Below are positions 42,978-53,767 of a stretch of 64,000 bases of DNA, in pieces; the stretch's first letter is position 1, and each line of letters begins with the position of its first letter. The notes under the pieces were generated by a model that ran no database searches, had not been told where the DNA came from, and was given only the letters and a program-made list of their open reading frames with translations. A program made the position numbers and the translations under genes. Origin of the DNA: CAVXHQ01 sp963789535 (GTDB taxonomy: Bacteria > Pseudomonadota > Alphaproteobacteria > Rhodobacterales > Rhodobacteraceae). The stretch lies in assembly GCA_963789535.1 (NCBI GenBank), contig CAWBKU010000004.1, positions 1-64,000 of the forward strand, read 5' to 3'.

Positions 42978-44057
42978 CTACCGGTTGCCGCTGCGGCGCT
43001 GCCGCCATTGGTCGAGGACGACGGCGGCGACGATGATCGCGCCCTTCACCATCTCCTGATAATAGGCGTCGAGCTTGAGGAACGTGAACCCCGAGATGAT
43101 TACGCCGAAGATCAGCGCGCCCAGCACCGTCCCCACGATAGACCCGCGCCCGCCCGAGAGCGAGACGCCGCCGATCACCGCCATCGCGATGGCGTCGAGT
43201 TCGTACATCACCCCCATGCCCGACTGCGCGCTCAGCCCCTTCGAACTGACCACGATGGCCGCGAGGGCGGCGAGGAGGCCCGCGAGCGCATAGACCAGCA
43301 CCTTGTGCCGCGCCACCTTGATGCCCGACATGCGGGCGGCCTCTTCGTTCGAGCCGATGGCATAGGTGTGCTTGCCATAGACGGTATAGCGCATGATGAC
43401 GTGAAACAGCACCGCCAGCCCGAGGAAGATGTAGACCGGCATCAGCCCCGCGCCGAAGATGGCGTAGGCATCGGTCGGGAACGAGACCGGCTCGCCCTTG
43501 GTCCACCATTTCGCGGCGCCGCGTGCCGTCACCATCATCCCCAGCGTCGCGATGAACGGCGGGATCCTCGTATAGGCGATGAGAAGACCGTTGATCAGGC
43601 CCGCCCCGAGGCCGACCGCCATCCCGATCGCCAGCGGCACCACGATCGGCAGGTCGAGCCAGCCCTGCGCCCCGAACACCGCGTTCGGGTTGGGGTTGCC
43701 GTTCACCATTCCGACCTGCCCGAAGCTCATCGCGACCATCGCCGCCAGCCCGACGATGGACCCCGACGACAGGTCGATCCCGCCGGTGATGATGACCTGC
43801 GTGACACCCAGCGCGATGATGCCGACGATCGAGACCTGTAGGATGATGATCCGGATCCGGGCCACGTTGAACCACGCATCCGAATTGGGATTGCTGTTGA
43901 GCAGGAAGGACTTGCCCTGCAACACCATGCCGAGGATCTCGAACACCGCGACGATCAGCACGAGGGCGATCACCACGTTGACCTCGTTCGGCCAGTGCCG
44001 TTTCCTGCTGTCGAAGGTCAGACCCCCGATCCCGTGTGTCTTTGCCGCCTCGGCCAT
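42978..44057 (-). CDS. Sugar ABC transporter permease (CUT2, RbsC/FrcC-like)
   Basis: This is the inner-membrane pore of the importer, 359 aa. It has 8-10 hydrophobic helices including VVIALVLIVAVFEILGMVL. The BPD_transp_2 motifs GGIDLSSGSIVGLAAMVAM and GSNEEAARMSGIKVARHK (cytoplasmic loop), plus AVIGGVSLSGGRGSIVGTV near the end, identify the family. It lies between the binding-protein gene and the ATPase gene. Confidence 0.9.
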   Translation of the reverse strand: MAEAAKTHGIGGLTFDSRKRHWPNEVNVVIALVLIVAVFEILGMVLQGKSFLLNSNPNSDAWFNVARIRIIILQVSIVGIIALGVTQVIITGGIDLSSGSIVGLAAMVAMSFGQVGMVNGNPNPNAVFGAQGWLDLPIVVPLAIGMAVGLGAGLINGLLIAYTRIPPFIATLGMMVTARGAAKWWTKGEPVSFPTDAYAIFGAGLMPVYIFLGLAVLFHVIMRYTVYGKHTYAIGSNEEAARMSGIKVARHKVLVYALAGLLAALAAIVVSSKGLSAQSGMGVMYELDAIAMAVIGGVSLSGGRGSIVGTVLGALIFGVIISGFTFLKLDAYYQEMVKGAIIVAAVVLDQWRQRRSGNR

Positions 44058-44126
44058 GTCCTGCGCCCCCGGTCGATGGTTGCGGCCCCCCCGGCGCGAT
44101 TGCCGGAGGAGCCTCTTTCAGTGCGC

Positions 44127-45071
44127 TCAGTTGAGCGTGGTGAACTCTTCCATGTTCTCGGGCGTCACCAGAAGGAAGGGGATGTAGACCTTCTGCTCGA
44201 CGGCCTCGCCGGCGGCCAGCGCCAGTGCCGCCTCGAGCGCGCCGGACCCCTGCCCCGCCGCGTCCTGAAACACCGTCACGTCGAGGTCGCCCGCCGCCAT
44301 CGCGACCAGCGCGTCCTGCGTGCTGTCGATGCCGGCCACGATCACGTCGGCCATGTCGGTGCCGTTCGACTTGAGCGCGAGGATCGCGCCCAGCGCCATC
44401 TCGTCGTTGTTGGCGATGACGGCATCGAAGGGATCCCCGGTCGAAAGCCAGTTGGTCATCAGATCCTGCGCCTCGTCCCGGCTCCAGTTCGCGGTCTGCT
44501 CGTCGACGATGTTCATCGTCACGCCGCAGGTGCCCGAGGCGATCACGTCGTGGATGTCGGCGGTACGCTGCACGGCGGCCTGGTTCGAGAGCTGGCCGGA
44601 CATGATGTAGATGTTGGCCTCGGTCGTGCCGGCCGCCGACAGGAGGTCGCAGACCTGCTGGGTCTGCAACGTGCCGCTGTCGACCTCGTTCGAGGCGACG
44701 AACGCCTGATTGTCGGGCAGCGTGTCGACGTTCACCGGCTCGCGGTTGACATAGACCAGCGGCACGCCCGCCGCCTCGGCGGCATCCGACATCGCCTGCG
44801 TGGCCGAGGTGTCGACCGCGTTGACGATGATCGCATCGACGCCCGATGCGATGAAGTTGTTGATCTGGTCGAGCTGCTTGGCCACGTCGTCCTGCGCGTC
44901 CTCGACCTGCATCTCGACGCCGTCCATGCCATCGGCGGCGGCGATCATGCCGTTGCGCAGCACGGTCAGGAAATTGTCGTCGAACCGCGCCATGCTGACG
45001 CCGACGGTCTCGGCGAAGGCGGTCGTGCCGATCAGGGCCGTCAGGGCCGTGGCGAAAAGGATCTTCTTCAT
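44127..45071 (-). CDS. Periplasmic sugar-binding protein (CUT2, RbsB-like)
   Basis: This is the periplasmic binding component, 314 aa. A signal peptide MKKILFATALTALIGTTAFA is followed by a Peripla_BP_4 fold (ETVGVSMARFDDNFLTVLRN, then GVDAIIVNAVDTSATQAMSD and NNDEMALGAILALK). The sugar could be a pentose, inositol or another small polyol. A GGGAGGAAG site precedes the start. It is the second gene of the operon after the isomerase-like gene. Confidence 0.9.
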   Translation of the reverse strand: MKKILFATALTALIGTTAFAETVGVSMARFDDNFLTVLRNGMIAAADGMDGVEMQVEDAQDDVAKQLDQINNFIASGVDAIIVNAVDTSATQAMSDAAEAAGVPLVYVNREPVNVDTLPDNQAFVASNEVDSGTLQTQQVCDLLSAAGTTEANIYIMSGQLSNQAAVQRTADIHDVIASGTCGVTMNIVDEQTANWSRDEAQDLMTNWLSTGDPFDAVIANNDEMALGAILALKSNGTDMADVIVAGIDSTQDALVAMAAGDLDVTVFQDAAGQGSGALEAALALAAGEAVEQKVYIPFLLVTPENMEEFTTLN

Positions 45072-45144
45072 GTCTTCCTCCCAAGGGGGGTGTCCGGCGC
45101 ACCCGAGGTCTCGAGCCGGAACTCCGCGGGGTTGCGGAATGGCG

Positions 45145-46044
45145 CTACGCCGCCGCCTCTTTCAGACGGTCGCGCAGAAAGGCGATGGACGTGGCCAGCG
45201 CCGCCTCGGCGGCGGGGTGGCGGTGGAATTCGGGGGCGAAGGGCTCGAACGAGATCGGACCGGCATAGCCGTCCGCCCGCAGGCGTTCGATCTGCGCCAG
45301 GGTGCCGAGGCGGTCGTGCGCATCGACGAGGCCGCGATGCGCGTCGGTCATCTCGGCGGGCGGCACATCGGCGGTCACGCCCGAGACGTGGACGATGCCG
45401 GTCATCTGCGCGAAAACCTCGGTTTCGCCCGCCAGATGATGGTGGAACGTGTCGTGGACGAGGCGGAACACCGCCTCACCGCCGACGCCGGCGATCGCGT
45501 CCAGCGCCTCGGCCTTGTGCCGCAGGGCGCAGAGGTCGAACCCCAGCGGCTCGACGAAGCCCATGAGGCCATGCGCCTCGAGCAGCGGCTTGATCTCGCG
45601 CAACGCCAGCCGCAGGTGCGCCTGCCGCTCGCCGTTGCCGAGGCCCCAACCGTCGTTGCGCGGAATGAGGCTGATCGCCTCGGCGCCGAGGGCGCGTGCG
45701 GTGGCGCAGAGCGCCGCGGCTTCGGCGTGGCGGGCGCGGGTGAAATCGTTGAAGGCCTTGACCTCGGAGAGAGCCAGAACGCGCAGGCCGGCAGCCCTTG
45801 CGTCCTCCGCCACATCGTCGGCGCGCCGCCCCTCGAACAGCATGCCCGGCAGATCGTTGCGGAATTCCACGCCGACGCAGCCCAGCCGCGCGGCCGCCGC
45901 CAGCAAGGTGCCGCTGTCGAGGCCGGGCATGGCCATGTGGTTGATCGCGAAATCGGGCAGCGGATGTCCCCCCGGGGAACGGCCGCGCCCTCCCCGGCTG
46001 CCGACCCCCAAGGCAGGCTGGCGCCACCGGCGGATCGCCGTCAA
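45145..46044 (-). CDS. Sugar-phosphate isomerase/epimerase-like TIM-barrel protein
   Basis: This is an AP-endonuclease-2-fold enzyme similar to hydroxypyruvate isomerase and inosose isomerase/dehydratase, probably acting on the imported sugar. Conserved parts are GCVGVEFRNDLPG, the metal-ligand MGFVEPLGF, LVHDTFHHHL and the C-terminal ISFEPFAPEF. The domain clearly begins with DFAINHMAMPGL near 45955, but no ATG or GTG lies just before it. A CTG sits exactly at 45960, while the only usual start in frame is a TTG at 46044, which would add a poor 28-residue tail. The true start may therefore be the CTG, or a base error has hidden an ATG. It is the first gene after the operator at 46095. Confidence 0.75.
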   Translation of the reverse strand: MTAIRRWRQPALGVGSRGGRGRSPGGHPLPDFAINHMAMPGLDSGTLLAAAARLGCVGVEFRNDLPGMLFEGRRADDVAEDARAAGLRVLALSEVKAFNDFTRARHAEAAALCATARALGAEAISLIPRNDGWGLGNGERQAHLRLALREIKPLLEAHGLMGFVEPLGFDLCALRHKAEALDAIAGVGGEAVFRLVHDTFHHHLAGETEVFAQMTGIVHVSGVTADVPPAEMTDAHRGLVDAHDRLGTLAQIERLRADGYAGPISFEPFAPEFHRHPAAEAALATSIAFLRDRLKEAAA

Positions 46045-46091
46045 GGGGAGCGACTACATTCCCTGTCAGGAATGATACGAAACCGCCCTGA

Positions 46092-46112
46092 ATTATGACA
46101 CGTCCGTATCAT
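46092..46112 (-). promoter_or_regulatory. LacI-type operator and -10 region of the sugar operon
   Basis: An 18-bp near-palindrome ATGACACG-tc-CGTATCAT at 46095-46112 lies between the lacI stop and the isomerase gene. It matches the site in the lacI promoter. Read on the minus strand a -10 CATAAT (46097-46092) overlaps its edge. A third half-site ATGATACG is at 46072-46079. Repression of the operon from here is the natural inference. Confidence 0.7.
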
Positions 46113-46124
46113 GGCGCCACGGCG

Positions 46125-47153
46125 TCACAGATCGAATTCCGGCAGATGCAGATCGGGCGCGAGGAACACCTGCCCCGGCGCCTGCCCCCCCGCGACAGCC
46201 TCGGCGGCCAGCGCGACGAGGCGCGCGGCCAGCGCCTCGAGGGGCGGGGCGACGATCATCGTCACGTGCCCTTCGGTCATCGCCAGCCGCGCCGCCGCCG
46301 TCATCTCGCCCACCACCAGCGCCACCTCGCCCGCCCCCCGTATCTCGCGCAGCGCCGCGATCGCGCCCTCGGTGCCGCCGCCCGCGACATAGATGCCGAC
46401 GACGTCCTCGTGCCGCTCGAGCAGGTCGAGCGTCGCCTCGTAGGTCAGTGCCCGCGTCTCGAGGTTCACCAGCGTGTCGAGCACCTGAAAGGGGGGCACA
46501 TGCTCGCGGAAGTAGCCGCGGAACCCGGCCTCGCGCAGGTCGTGACCATGCCAGCGATGACCGCCGACGAAGATCGCGATCTTGCCCCGGCGGCGCGCGG
46601 CCACGGCCAGCATGCGCGCGGCACCGCGCCCGGTCTTGAGGTTGTTCAACCCCAGATAGGCGGCCCGCTCGCCCTGCGCAAAATCCGACAGCAGGGCGAA
46701 TGTCTCGATCCCCGCGGCCCTGAGCGTGACCACCGCCCCGGTGATCGCGGGATGGTTCACGGCCATCGCCGCCACCACGTCGACCCTGCCCCGAAACCGG
46801 ATCAGTTGCGCCGCGGTCTCGGCCGGGGCGGCACTCGACGCTATCTCGACCAGCACCTCGCAGGGCGTCCCTTCGCGCGCCCGCGCCGCCGTGCGCACCG
46901 CCTCGGCAAGCGGCAGGCCAAAGTCCTGACCCTCCCGTTGCAGCAGCAATCCGAGGCGCAGCGGAGGTGCCGTCGACATGAGGCGCTGCTCGATCAGGTT
47001 GGTCGCATGATAGCCGATGCGCTGCGCCGCCTGCGCCACCCGTCGTCCGGTCTCTTCGCGCACGGTGGCGGCGCCTGCCAGCACCCGGTTGACCGTCGCG
47101 ATACTGACGCCAGCCTCTGACGCGATATCGGGAATGGTGGGACGTCGGGCCAT
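46125..47153 (-). CDS. LacI-family transcriptional regulator
   Basis: This is a DNA-binding sugar repressor of 342 aa. The HTH at the N-terminus is typical (RPTIPDIASEAGVSIATVNR, then VLAGAATVREETGRRV), followed by a periplasmic-binding-protein-like effector domain with LRLGLLLQREGQDFG. It lies directly upstream of a sugar operon. Its own promoter holds the site ATGATACG-tt-CGTAGCAT at 47168-47185, and a second matching site is at 46095, so it most likely represses both units and is released by an inducer sugar. Confidence 0.92.
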   Translation of the reverse strand: MARRPTIPDIASEAGVSIATVNRVLAGAATVREETGRRVAQAAQRIGYHATNLIEQRLMSTAPPLRLGLLLQREGQDFGLPLAEAVRTAARAREGTPCEVLVEIASSAAPAETAAQLIRFRGRVDVVAAMAVNHPAITGAVVTLRAAGIETFALLSDFAQGERAAYLGLNNLKTGRGAARMLAVAARRRGKIAIFVGGHRWHGHDLREAGFRGYFREHVPPFQVLDTLVNLETRALTYEATLDLLERHEDVVGIYVAGGGTEGAIAALREIRGAGEVALVVGEMTAAARLAMTEGHVTMIVAPPLEALAARLVALAAEAVAGGQAPGQVFLAPDLHLPEFDL

Positions 47154-47167
47154 GGCCGGGCTCTCAC

Positions 47168-47209
47168 ATGATACGTTCGTAGCATGAAACGCCCGCCGGG
47201 CCCCGTCAA
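47168..47209 (-). promoter_or_regulatory. lacI promoter with overlapping operator
   Basis: On the minus strand a -35 TTGACG (47209-47204) and a -10 CATGCT (47186-47181) are 17 bases apart. The 18-bp operator ATGATACG-tt-CGTAGCAT (47168-47185) covers the -10 region and the start site. It has one mismatch in its symmetry and matches the site before the sugar operon at seven or eight positions in each arm. Autoregulation is inferred. Confidence 0.65.
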
Positions 47210-47376
47210 GTTGGGATCGGTTGCAAAGCCAAGATCGAGGGACCGCCGACAATCCCGGTCCGGCACACGACGCTGCCACGAAAGGCATGACGCCGCTTGC
47301 ACGATTCGAACCTCGATCACGTCGAAGGTTGCTTTTGGGGTCGCGATAGCTGTATTTTTCCGATCCTGACGACAAA

Positions 47377-47396
47377 GGGCGCCCCGCGGGGCGCCC
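47377..47396. terminator. katG terminator-like palindrome
   Basis: GGGCGCCCC-GC-GGGGCGCCC is a perfect 20-bp palindrome 22 bases after the katG stop. Only three T follow it on the minus strand. The stretch 47186-47376 before it shows no gene. Confidence 0.6.
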
Positions 47397-47417
47397 ATTG
47401 ACCGCCATTTCCGGACC

Positions 47418-49628
<2,211 letters not shown>

Positions 49629-49706
49629 GTCGTTCTCCTGGATTCGCGTTCGGTGGGTGGCGCCGTCCCGACGCCGCGCGCTGCCGCCACTGGTCCGGCA
49701 GCCAAC

Positions 49707-49721
49707 TTAGAATCATTCTAG
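49707..49721. promoter_or_regulatory. Irr/Fur-family-like box upstream of katG
   Basis: The sequence TTAGAA-tca-TTCTAg is an inverted repeat with one mismatch in the last base. It matches the core of iron-control elements bound by Irr or PerR-type Fur proteins in alphaproteobacteria. It lies 79 bases upstream of the katG start. Regulation by iron or peroxide would fit a heme catalase. No regulator gene is present nearby. Confidence 0.5.
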
Positions 49722-49787
49722 CAAATGCGGTCGGCGGGTTTAAGGGCGAATTTCCGGCTGCGGCCACTCGTCGCTGCGTGTCCAGCC

Positions 49788-50378
49788 CTAGCGCAAGCCC
49801 TCGCGGGCGATCAGTTCGGCAAGGTCCGACATCGCGCGCGCGCGCGCGGCGGCGATGGACGCAGGCCCGAGGTTCGGCGCGCCTTCGGCATCGGTCGCAA
49901 GCGGGACGGCGATGCGGAATTCTCCCGCTCGGTCCGCCCCGAGGCCCCGTTCGGGGGCGACGAAATACTGCCCCGTCACGCGGAACTCGCCGCGCACCGA
50001 TGCCACGAATTCCTCGACGCGGACCTCGACGGTCGCATCGGCATAGTCCTGGAACGGCCACGGCTCGGAGGCGACGCGGGCGCCGGTGATGGCGCGCAGG
50101 GCACGCGAGAATTCCAGCGTCGCCGCGCGCCGCGGGTCGTCGGCCCAGATGTTCTCGGAGGCGGTGACGGTGCCGTCGGCGGTCTCGACGAAGATATCCT
50201 CCTGCTCGGCATAGGTCGGCAGGGTGATGTCGCGCACCTCGACCGAGCGGTAGGAGATGCCGACCCGCTCTTGCGTCACGACGGTGGGAACCGCGATGCG
50301 CACATCGGGTCCACCGGCGCACGCGACGAGGATCAGGCCGAGGGGGAGGAGTGCAAGCGTTTTCATCTGGAGCGTCAT
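49788..50378 (-). CDS. pqiC: PqiC-like outer-membrane lipoprotein (ABC-type transport auxiliary)
   Basis: This is the lipoprotein partner of the Pqi lipid-trafficking system. A lipobox LVAC follows the signal segment LALLPLGLILVACAGGPDV, giving a lipidated Cys at about residue 20. The C-terminal domain of the DUF330/PqiC type includes RVGISYRSVEVRDITLP and FSRALRAITGARVASEPW. Length is 196 aa. The start may be 50378 or 50366. It is the last gene of pqiA-pqiB-pqiC, 6 bases after pqiB. Confidence 0.8.
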   Translation of the reverse strand: MTLQMKTLALLPLGLILVACAGGPDVRIAVPTVVTQERVGISYRSVEVRDITLPTYAEQEDIFVETADGTVTASENIWADDPRRAATLEFSRALRAITGARVASEPWPFQDYADATVEVRVEEFVASVRGEFRVTGQYFVAPERGLGADRAGEFRIAVPLATDAEGAPNLGPASIAAARARAMSDLAELIAREGLR

Positions 50379-50384
50379 GGCGGC

Positions 50385-53084
50385 CTAGCGTCCTGAAATC
50401 AGGGAATTGGGATTGCGCTCGATGGCGCGCGCGAGCGAGGAGACGGCCTCGGCAGCCGCGGAAATCTGGCGCAGCGCGGCACGGGCGTCGCGGATCGCGG
50501 GCGAGGTTTCCTCGAACCCCGCCAGCGTCGCATCCGCCTGCGCCAGAAGCGCGGTTGTCTGGCGCATGAGCGGCGGCAGGGCGGCGGCGGCGGCGGCGAT
50601 CTCGTCGGCGGCGCGGCGCGCAGCGAGCAGGGCGGCGTTGGTGTTGGCGATCGCGTCGCCGTCGTTGAACGCGGCCAGCGAGAGCCGCAGTTCGGCGAGG
50701 GCGGCGTTCAGCTCGCCCGGCAGGGCGCGGGTCGTGTCCTGCGCGATCAGGGCGTCGGCGCTCTGCACCAGTGCCGTGACCTCACCCAGCAACACGTCCA
50801 GGTCCAGCGCCTCGGCATCGTTGGCCACCGCCGTCAGGCTGTCGATCAGTGCGGGCACACCCTCGACCGAGCCCGAGACCGAACCGGCGGCGGCGGCGGC
50901 GGCGTCGATGGCGGCCAGCAACCGCTCGACCCCGCCCGAGGCGTTGAGTTCGGCGGTCAGTGTGGTGATCTCGGCCAATGTCTGTTGCAATTCGGCGACC
51001 GCCGCACCGATCTGCCCCGGCAGCGCCTGTGTCGCCTCCGCGCCGATCAGCACCTGCGCCTGCGTGGCCAGATCCGTGACCTGCGTCACGAGATCGTCGA
51101 GCGGCAGGTCGGCCGCGACCGATGCCACCTGCGAAATCTCGTCGATGAGGGCAGGCAGCCCCTCGACCGAGGCGCCGACCAGATCGGCGGCCTCGGTGGC
51201 GGAATCGACCGCCGCGAGGATGCGGGCCACGCCGTCGGCCTCATTCAGTGCGGCGACCGTCCCCTGAGCCTCGCTCAGCACCGATTGCAGGGCCGCGACG
51301 GCCTCGGCCACCTCGCCCGGCAGGGCCTGCGTCGCTTCGGATCCGACCAGCGTGCCTGCGTTCGCGGCCAGCGTCGTGACCTCGGCCACCAGAGTCTCGA
51401 GATCGAGGGTTCCCGCCGTCTCGGCCAGCGCCGTGATCTCGCGCAGCAGGGCCGGCACCTCGGCCAGCGCCGCCTCGACCTCGTCGGTCACTTGCGTCAC
51501 CGATTGCAGCGCGGTCGCGACCTCGGCCACGAGTTGCTCTTCGTTCACCGAGGCGAGGATCGCCTGCACCGAGGCGACCGAACCGTCGAGGTCCGCCATC
51601 AGTTGTCCCAGTTGCGCCGGCAGCGCCTGCACCGCCTCGGACCCCACCACGCCGCGCACGTCGGCCAGCAGCGCCGCAACCTCGCCCGGCACCGCCTGCG
51701 TATCGGCAGAGCCGATCAGGACGGCGCTGGCGTTCAGGAAATCGGTGGCCGACTGCATCAGCTCCTCGATGGGAAGGGCGTCGATCCGGTCGAGCGTGCC
51801 CTGCGCGGTGGTCGCCACGTCGGTGATCTCGGCGGCGGTGACGGGGATCTGCGGGAACGGCATCGCATCCATGTCGATCGCGCCGGTCCCGCTCTCGGCC
51901 GCCGCCACGAGTTGCAGTTTCAGACCCCCGGTAAAGATGCTGCCCGTCACCAGCCGCACGCGGATACCGTCCTCGACCTGACCTTGCAGGAAGGCCAGCG
52001 CATCCTCGACGCTGGTTTCCCCCTCGAGGCCGAGGCGCGAGGGCCGGATCGACAGGATCGTCTGCAACCGGACGCGCCTGCTGCCGGACGGCGTCCGCTC
52101 GACGACACCGTTCAGGGCCGAGACCTCGCCGATGCGCAGCCCGTTCAGCTCGACCGGTGCGCCCGTGGTCAGGCCCGAGACGTTGCCGTCGAAGATCGCC
52201 ATCAGGTCGAGGGTGGCACCGTCGTTGCGGCTGAACACCGACGCGCGGGCGGTTTCGGCGCCATCGAAAACGGTAAATTCCTCGTCGTCGCGCGCGAGTT
52301 GCGACCCCGAGACGAAGGTGTCGAAGGTGACGCCCCCCGCGATGAGCGAGGCCAGCGAATCGAAATCCACCGATGCGCCTGCCGTGCCGAGCGACAGCGA
52401 AAAGCCCGACGTGTCCCAGAACCGCGTCGAGGTGGTGACGAGATTGTCGTAGGGCGCATAGACAACGGCCCGCGCCTCGACGGAAAAGCCGTCGATCGAG
52501 ACCATGGCCGTGCCGACGCGCCCGACCTCGACGCCCTTGAACACGATCGGCGTATTGCCCGAGAGCGAGCCGTCGGTGGACCGCAGCGTGATCTCGAGGC
52601 CCTCGCGGTCCTGGAGGAGCGGCGCGGTTTCGAGACCCTCGAATTCATAGGCAGGCTCGCCCGGGACGTTGTCCCACAGGCCCTGGATGTAGACACCCGA
52701 CAGGACCGTATCGAGGCCGGTGATGCCCTGCGCGGTCACTTCGGGCCGCACGACCCAGAACGACGCACCCTCGTCGACGAATTCGGCCACGTCCTTGTCC
52801 AGCCGCACGCCGACGATGACCTGTTGCAGGTCGGCGCTGAACCGCACGTCCTCGACCACGCCGACCTCGACGTCGCGGTAGCGCACTTCGGTCTCTTCCT
52901 TGGCGATGCCGGCGGCATTGGCAAAGCGGATTTCGATGACCGGTCCCTGATCGCTATAGCTCTGCCAGGCGACCCAGAGGGCCACGCCGAGGGCGAGCAG
53001 CGGCACCAGCCAGACGATCGACAGCCGGTCCCAGAGCGAGCGGCGCGCGGTGGTCGGCACGTCCGGCACCGACGGGTCGCTCAC
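50385..53084 (-). CDS. pqiB: PqiB-like MCE-domain protein with very long C-terminal extension
   Basis: PqiB forms a periplasmic needle that moves lipids between the membranes. The 899-aa protein has one N-terminal anchor (LSIVWLVPLLALGVALWVAW). Three MCE domains follow: about 48-135 beginning GPVIEIRFANAAGIA, about 165-260 (GLEITLRSTDGSLSG), and about 290-400 (GATLDLMAIFDGNVSG). The remaining about 500 residues are an alpha-helical repeat region with motifs such as ATQALPGQIGAAVAELQ that recur every 100 residues. E. coli PqiB has about 546 aa, so the tail is unusual. A GTG start at 53084 overlaps the pqiA2 stop (GTGA). Confidence 0.85.
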   Translation of the reverse strand: MSDPSVPDVPTTARRSLWDRLSIVWLVPLLALGVALWVAWQSYSDQGPVIEIRFANAAGIAKEETEVRYRDVEVGVVEDVRFSADLQQVIVGVRLDKDVAEFVDEGASFWVVRPEVTAQGITGLDTVLSGVYIQGLWDNVPGEPAYEFEGLETAPLLQDREGLEITLRSTDGSLSGNTPIVFKGVEVGRVGTAMVSIDGFSVEARAVVYAPYDNLVTTSTRFWDTSGFSLSLGTAGASVDFDSLASLIAGGVTFDTFVSGSQLARDDEEFTVFDGAETARASVFSRNDGATLDLMAIFDGNVSGLTTGAPVELNGLRIGEVSALNGVVERTPSGSRRVRLQTILSIRPSRLGLEGETSVEDALAFLQGQVEDGIRVRLVTGSIFTGGLKLQLVAAAESGTGAIDMDAMPFPQIPVTAAEITDVATTAQGTLDRIDALPIEELMQSATDFLNASAVLIGSADTQAVPGEVAALLADVRGVVGSEAVQALPAQLGQLMADLDGSVASVQAILASVNEEQLVAEVATALQSVTQVTDEVEAALAEVPALLREITALAETAGTLDLETLVAEVTTLAANAGTLVGSEATQALPGEVAEAVAALQSVLSEAQGTVAALNEADGVARILAAVDSATEAADLVGASVEGLPALIDEISQVASVAADLPLDDLVTQVTDLATQAQVLIGAEATQALPGQIGAAVAELQQTLAEITTLTAELNASGGVERLLAAIDAAAAAAGSVSGSVEGVPALIDSLTAVANDAEALDLDVLLGEVTALVQSADALIAQDTTRALPGELNAALAELRLSLAAFNDGDAIANTNAALLAARRAADEIAAAAAALPPLMRQTTALLAQADATLAGFEETSPAIRDARAALRQISAAAEAVSSLARAIERNPNSLISGR
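50700..51720 (-). repeat. About 100-residue helical repeats within pqiB
   Basis: The motif (A/T)QALPG(E/Q) recurs near 50720, 51025, 51325 and 51630, with an extra copy near 51695, a 300-base period. Each unit has a Leu/Ala-rich helix, an ALVG or ALIG turn and an aspartate-rich turn. The repeats are diverged, so they are old, not slippage products. Confidence 0.7.
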
Positions 53085-53767
53085 GCGGTTCCGCCAGAGG
53101 TCAGGGTGCGGTCGGTATCGCCCGAATGGCCGGTCTCGCGGCGCTCGTCGTCCTCGATCCGGTCCCAGATCATCCGGCTGTCGAAGGCCTGAGCCGACAG
53201 CATGGTGAACACGACGGACAATGCGAACGACAAGGCGGCCCCCCCCGGGTGGATTGCGGCAGCGACGTCGAGTTGCACGAGCGCCGAGAGGATGGCAACG
53301 ACGAAGACGTCGATCATCGACCAGCGTCCGATATACTCGACAAGTTCGTAGAGCACAAACCGCGAATGCGACGAGGCATCGGTGCTGCGCCCCATCGACA
53401 GGGCCAGAAACGCGATACAGCCGAATTTCGCGACCGGGATCAGCACCGAGGCGATCAGGATGATCGCCGCGATGCCGTAGGCGCCATATTCGATCAGCTC
53501 GACGGCGCCGCCGACGATGGTCGATTCGGTCGTGGTAAAGAGGGTGCGGGTCTGGAGCATCGGATAGACGTTCGCGGGGATGTAGAACATCACGCCCGCC
53601 ACCCACCAGGCCCAGACGCGCCCGAGGCTTCCCGTATCGCGCGAGGCCAGCGATCCGCCGCAGCGGCCGCACTCGGGCGTTCCGGGTTCCCAGACGCGGG
53701 CACAGCGACGGCAGGCGACGAGGCCCCGGTCGCGGGCGGTGACGGCCTCGAGGGCCCCGCCGCTCAT
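53081..53767 (-). CDS. PqiA-like membrane protein, second half
   Basis: This is an inner-membrane protein of the Pqi system, 228 aa. A zinc-ribbon pair CRRC and CGRC at residues 19-37 (CRRCARVWEPGTPECGRC) precedes four transmembrane helices such as WWVAGVMFYIPANVYPMLQ. E. coli PqiA contains two such halves in one chain; here it is a separate gene. The start overlaps the stop of the first half (ATGA), and its stop overlaps the pqiB start. Confidence 0.82.
   Translation of the reverse strand: MSGGALEAVTARDRGLVACRRCARVWEPGTPECGRCGGSLASRDTGSLGRVWAWWVAGVMFYIPANVYPMLQTRTLFTTTESTIVGGAVELIEYGAYGIAAIILIASVLIPVAKFGCIAFLALSMGRSTDASSHSRFVLYELVEYIGRWSMIDVFVVAILSALVQLDVAAAIHPGGAALSFALSVVFTMLSAQAFDSRMIWDRIEDDERRETGHSGDTDRTLTSGGTA

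Noticed and set aside
47295..47345. Possible tRNA near 47300 suggested by a GGTTCGAATC-like segment on the minus strand
   Set aside because: The flanking bases do not form a T stem, acceptor stem or anticodon arm.
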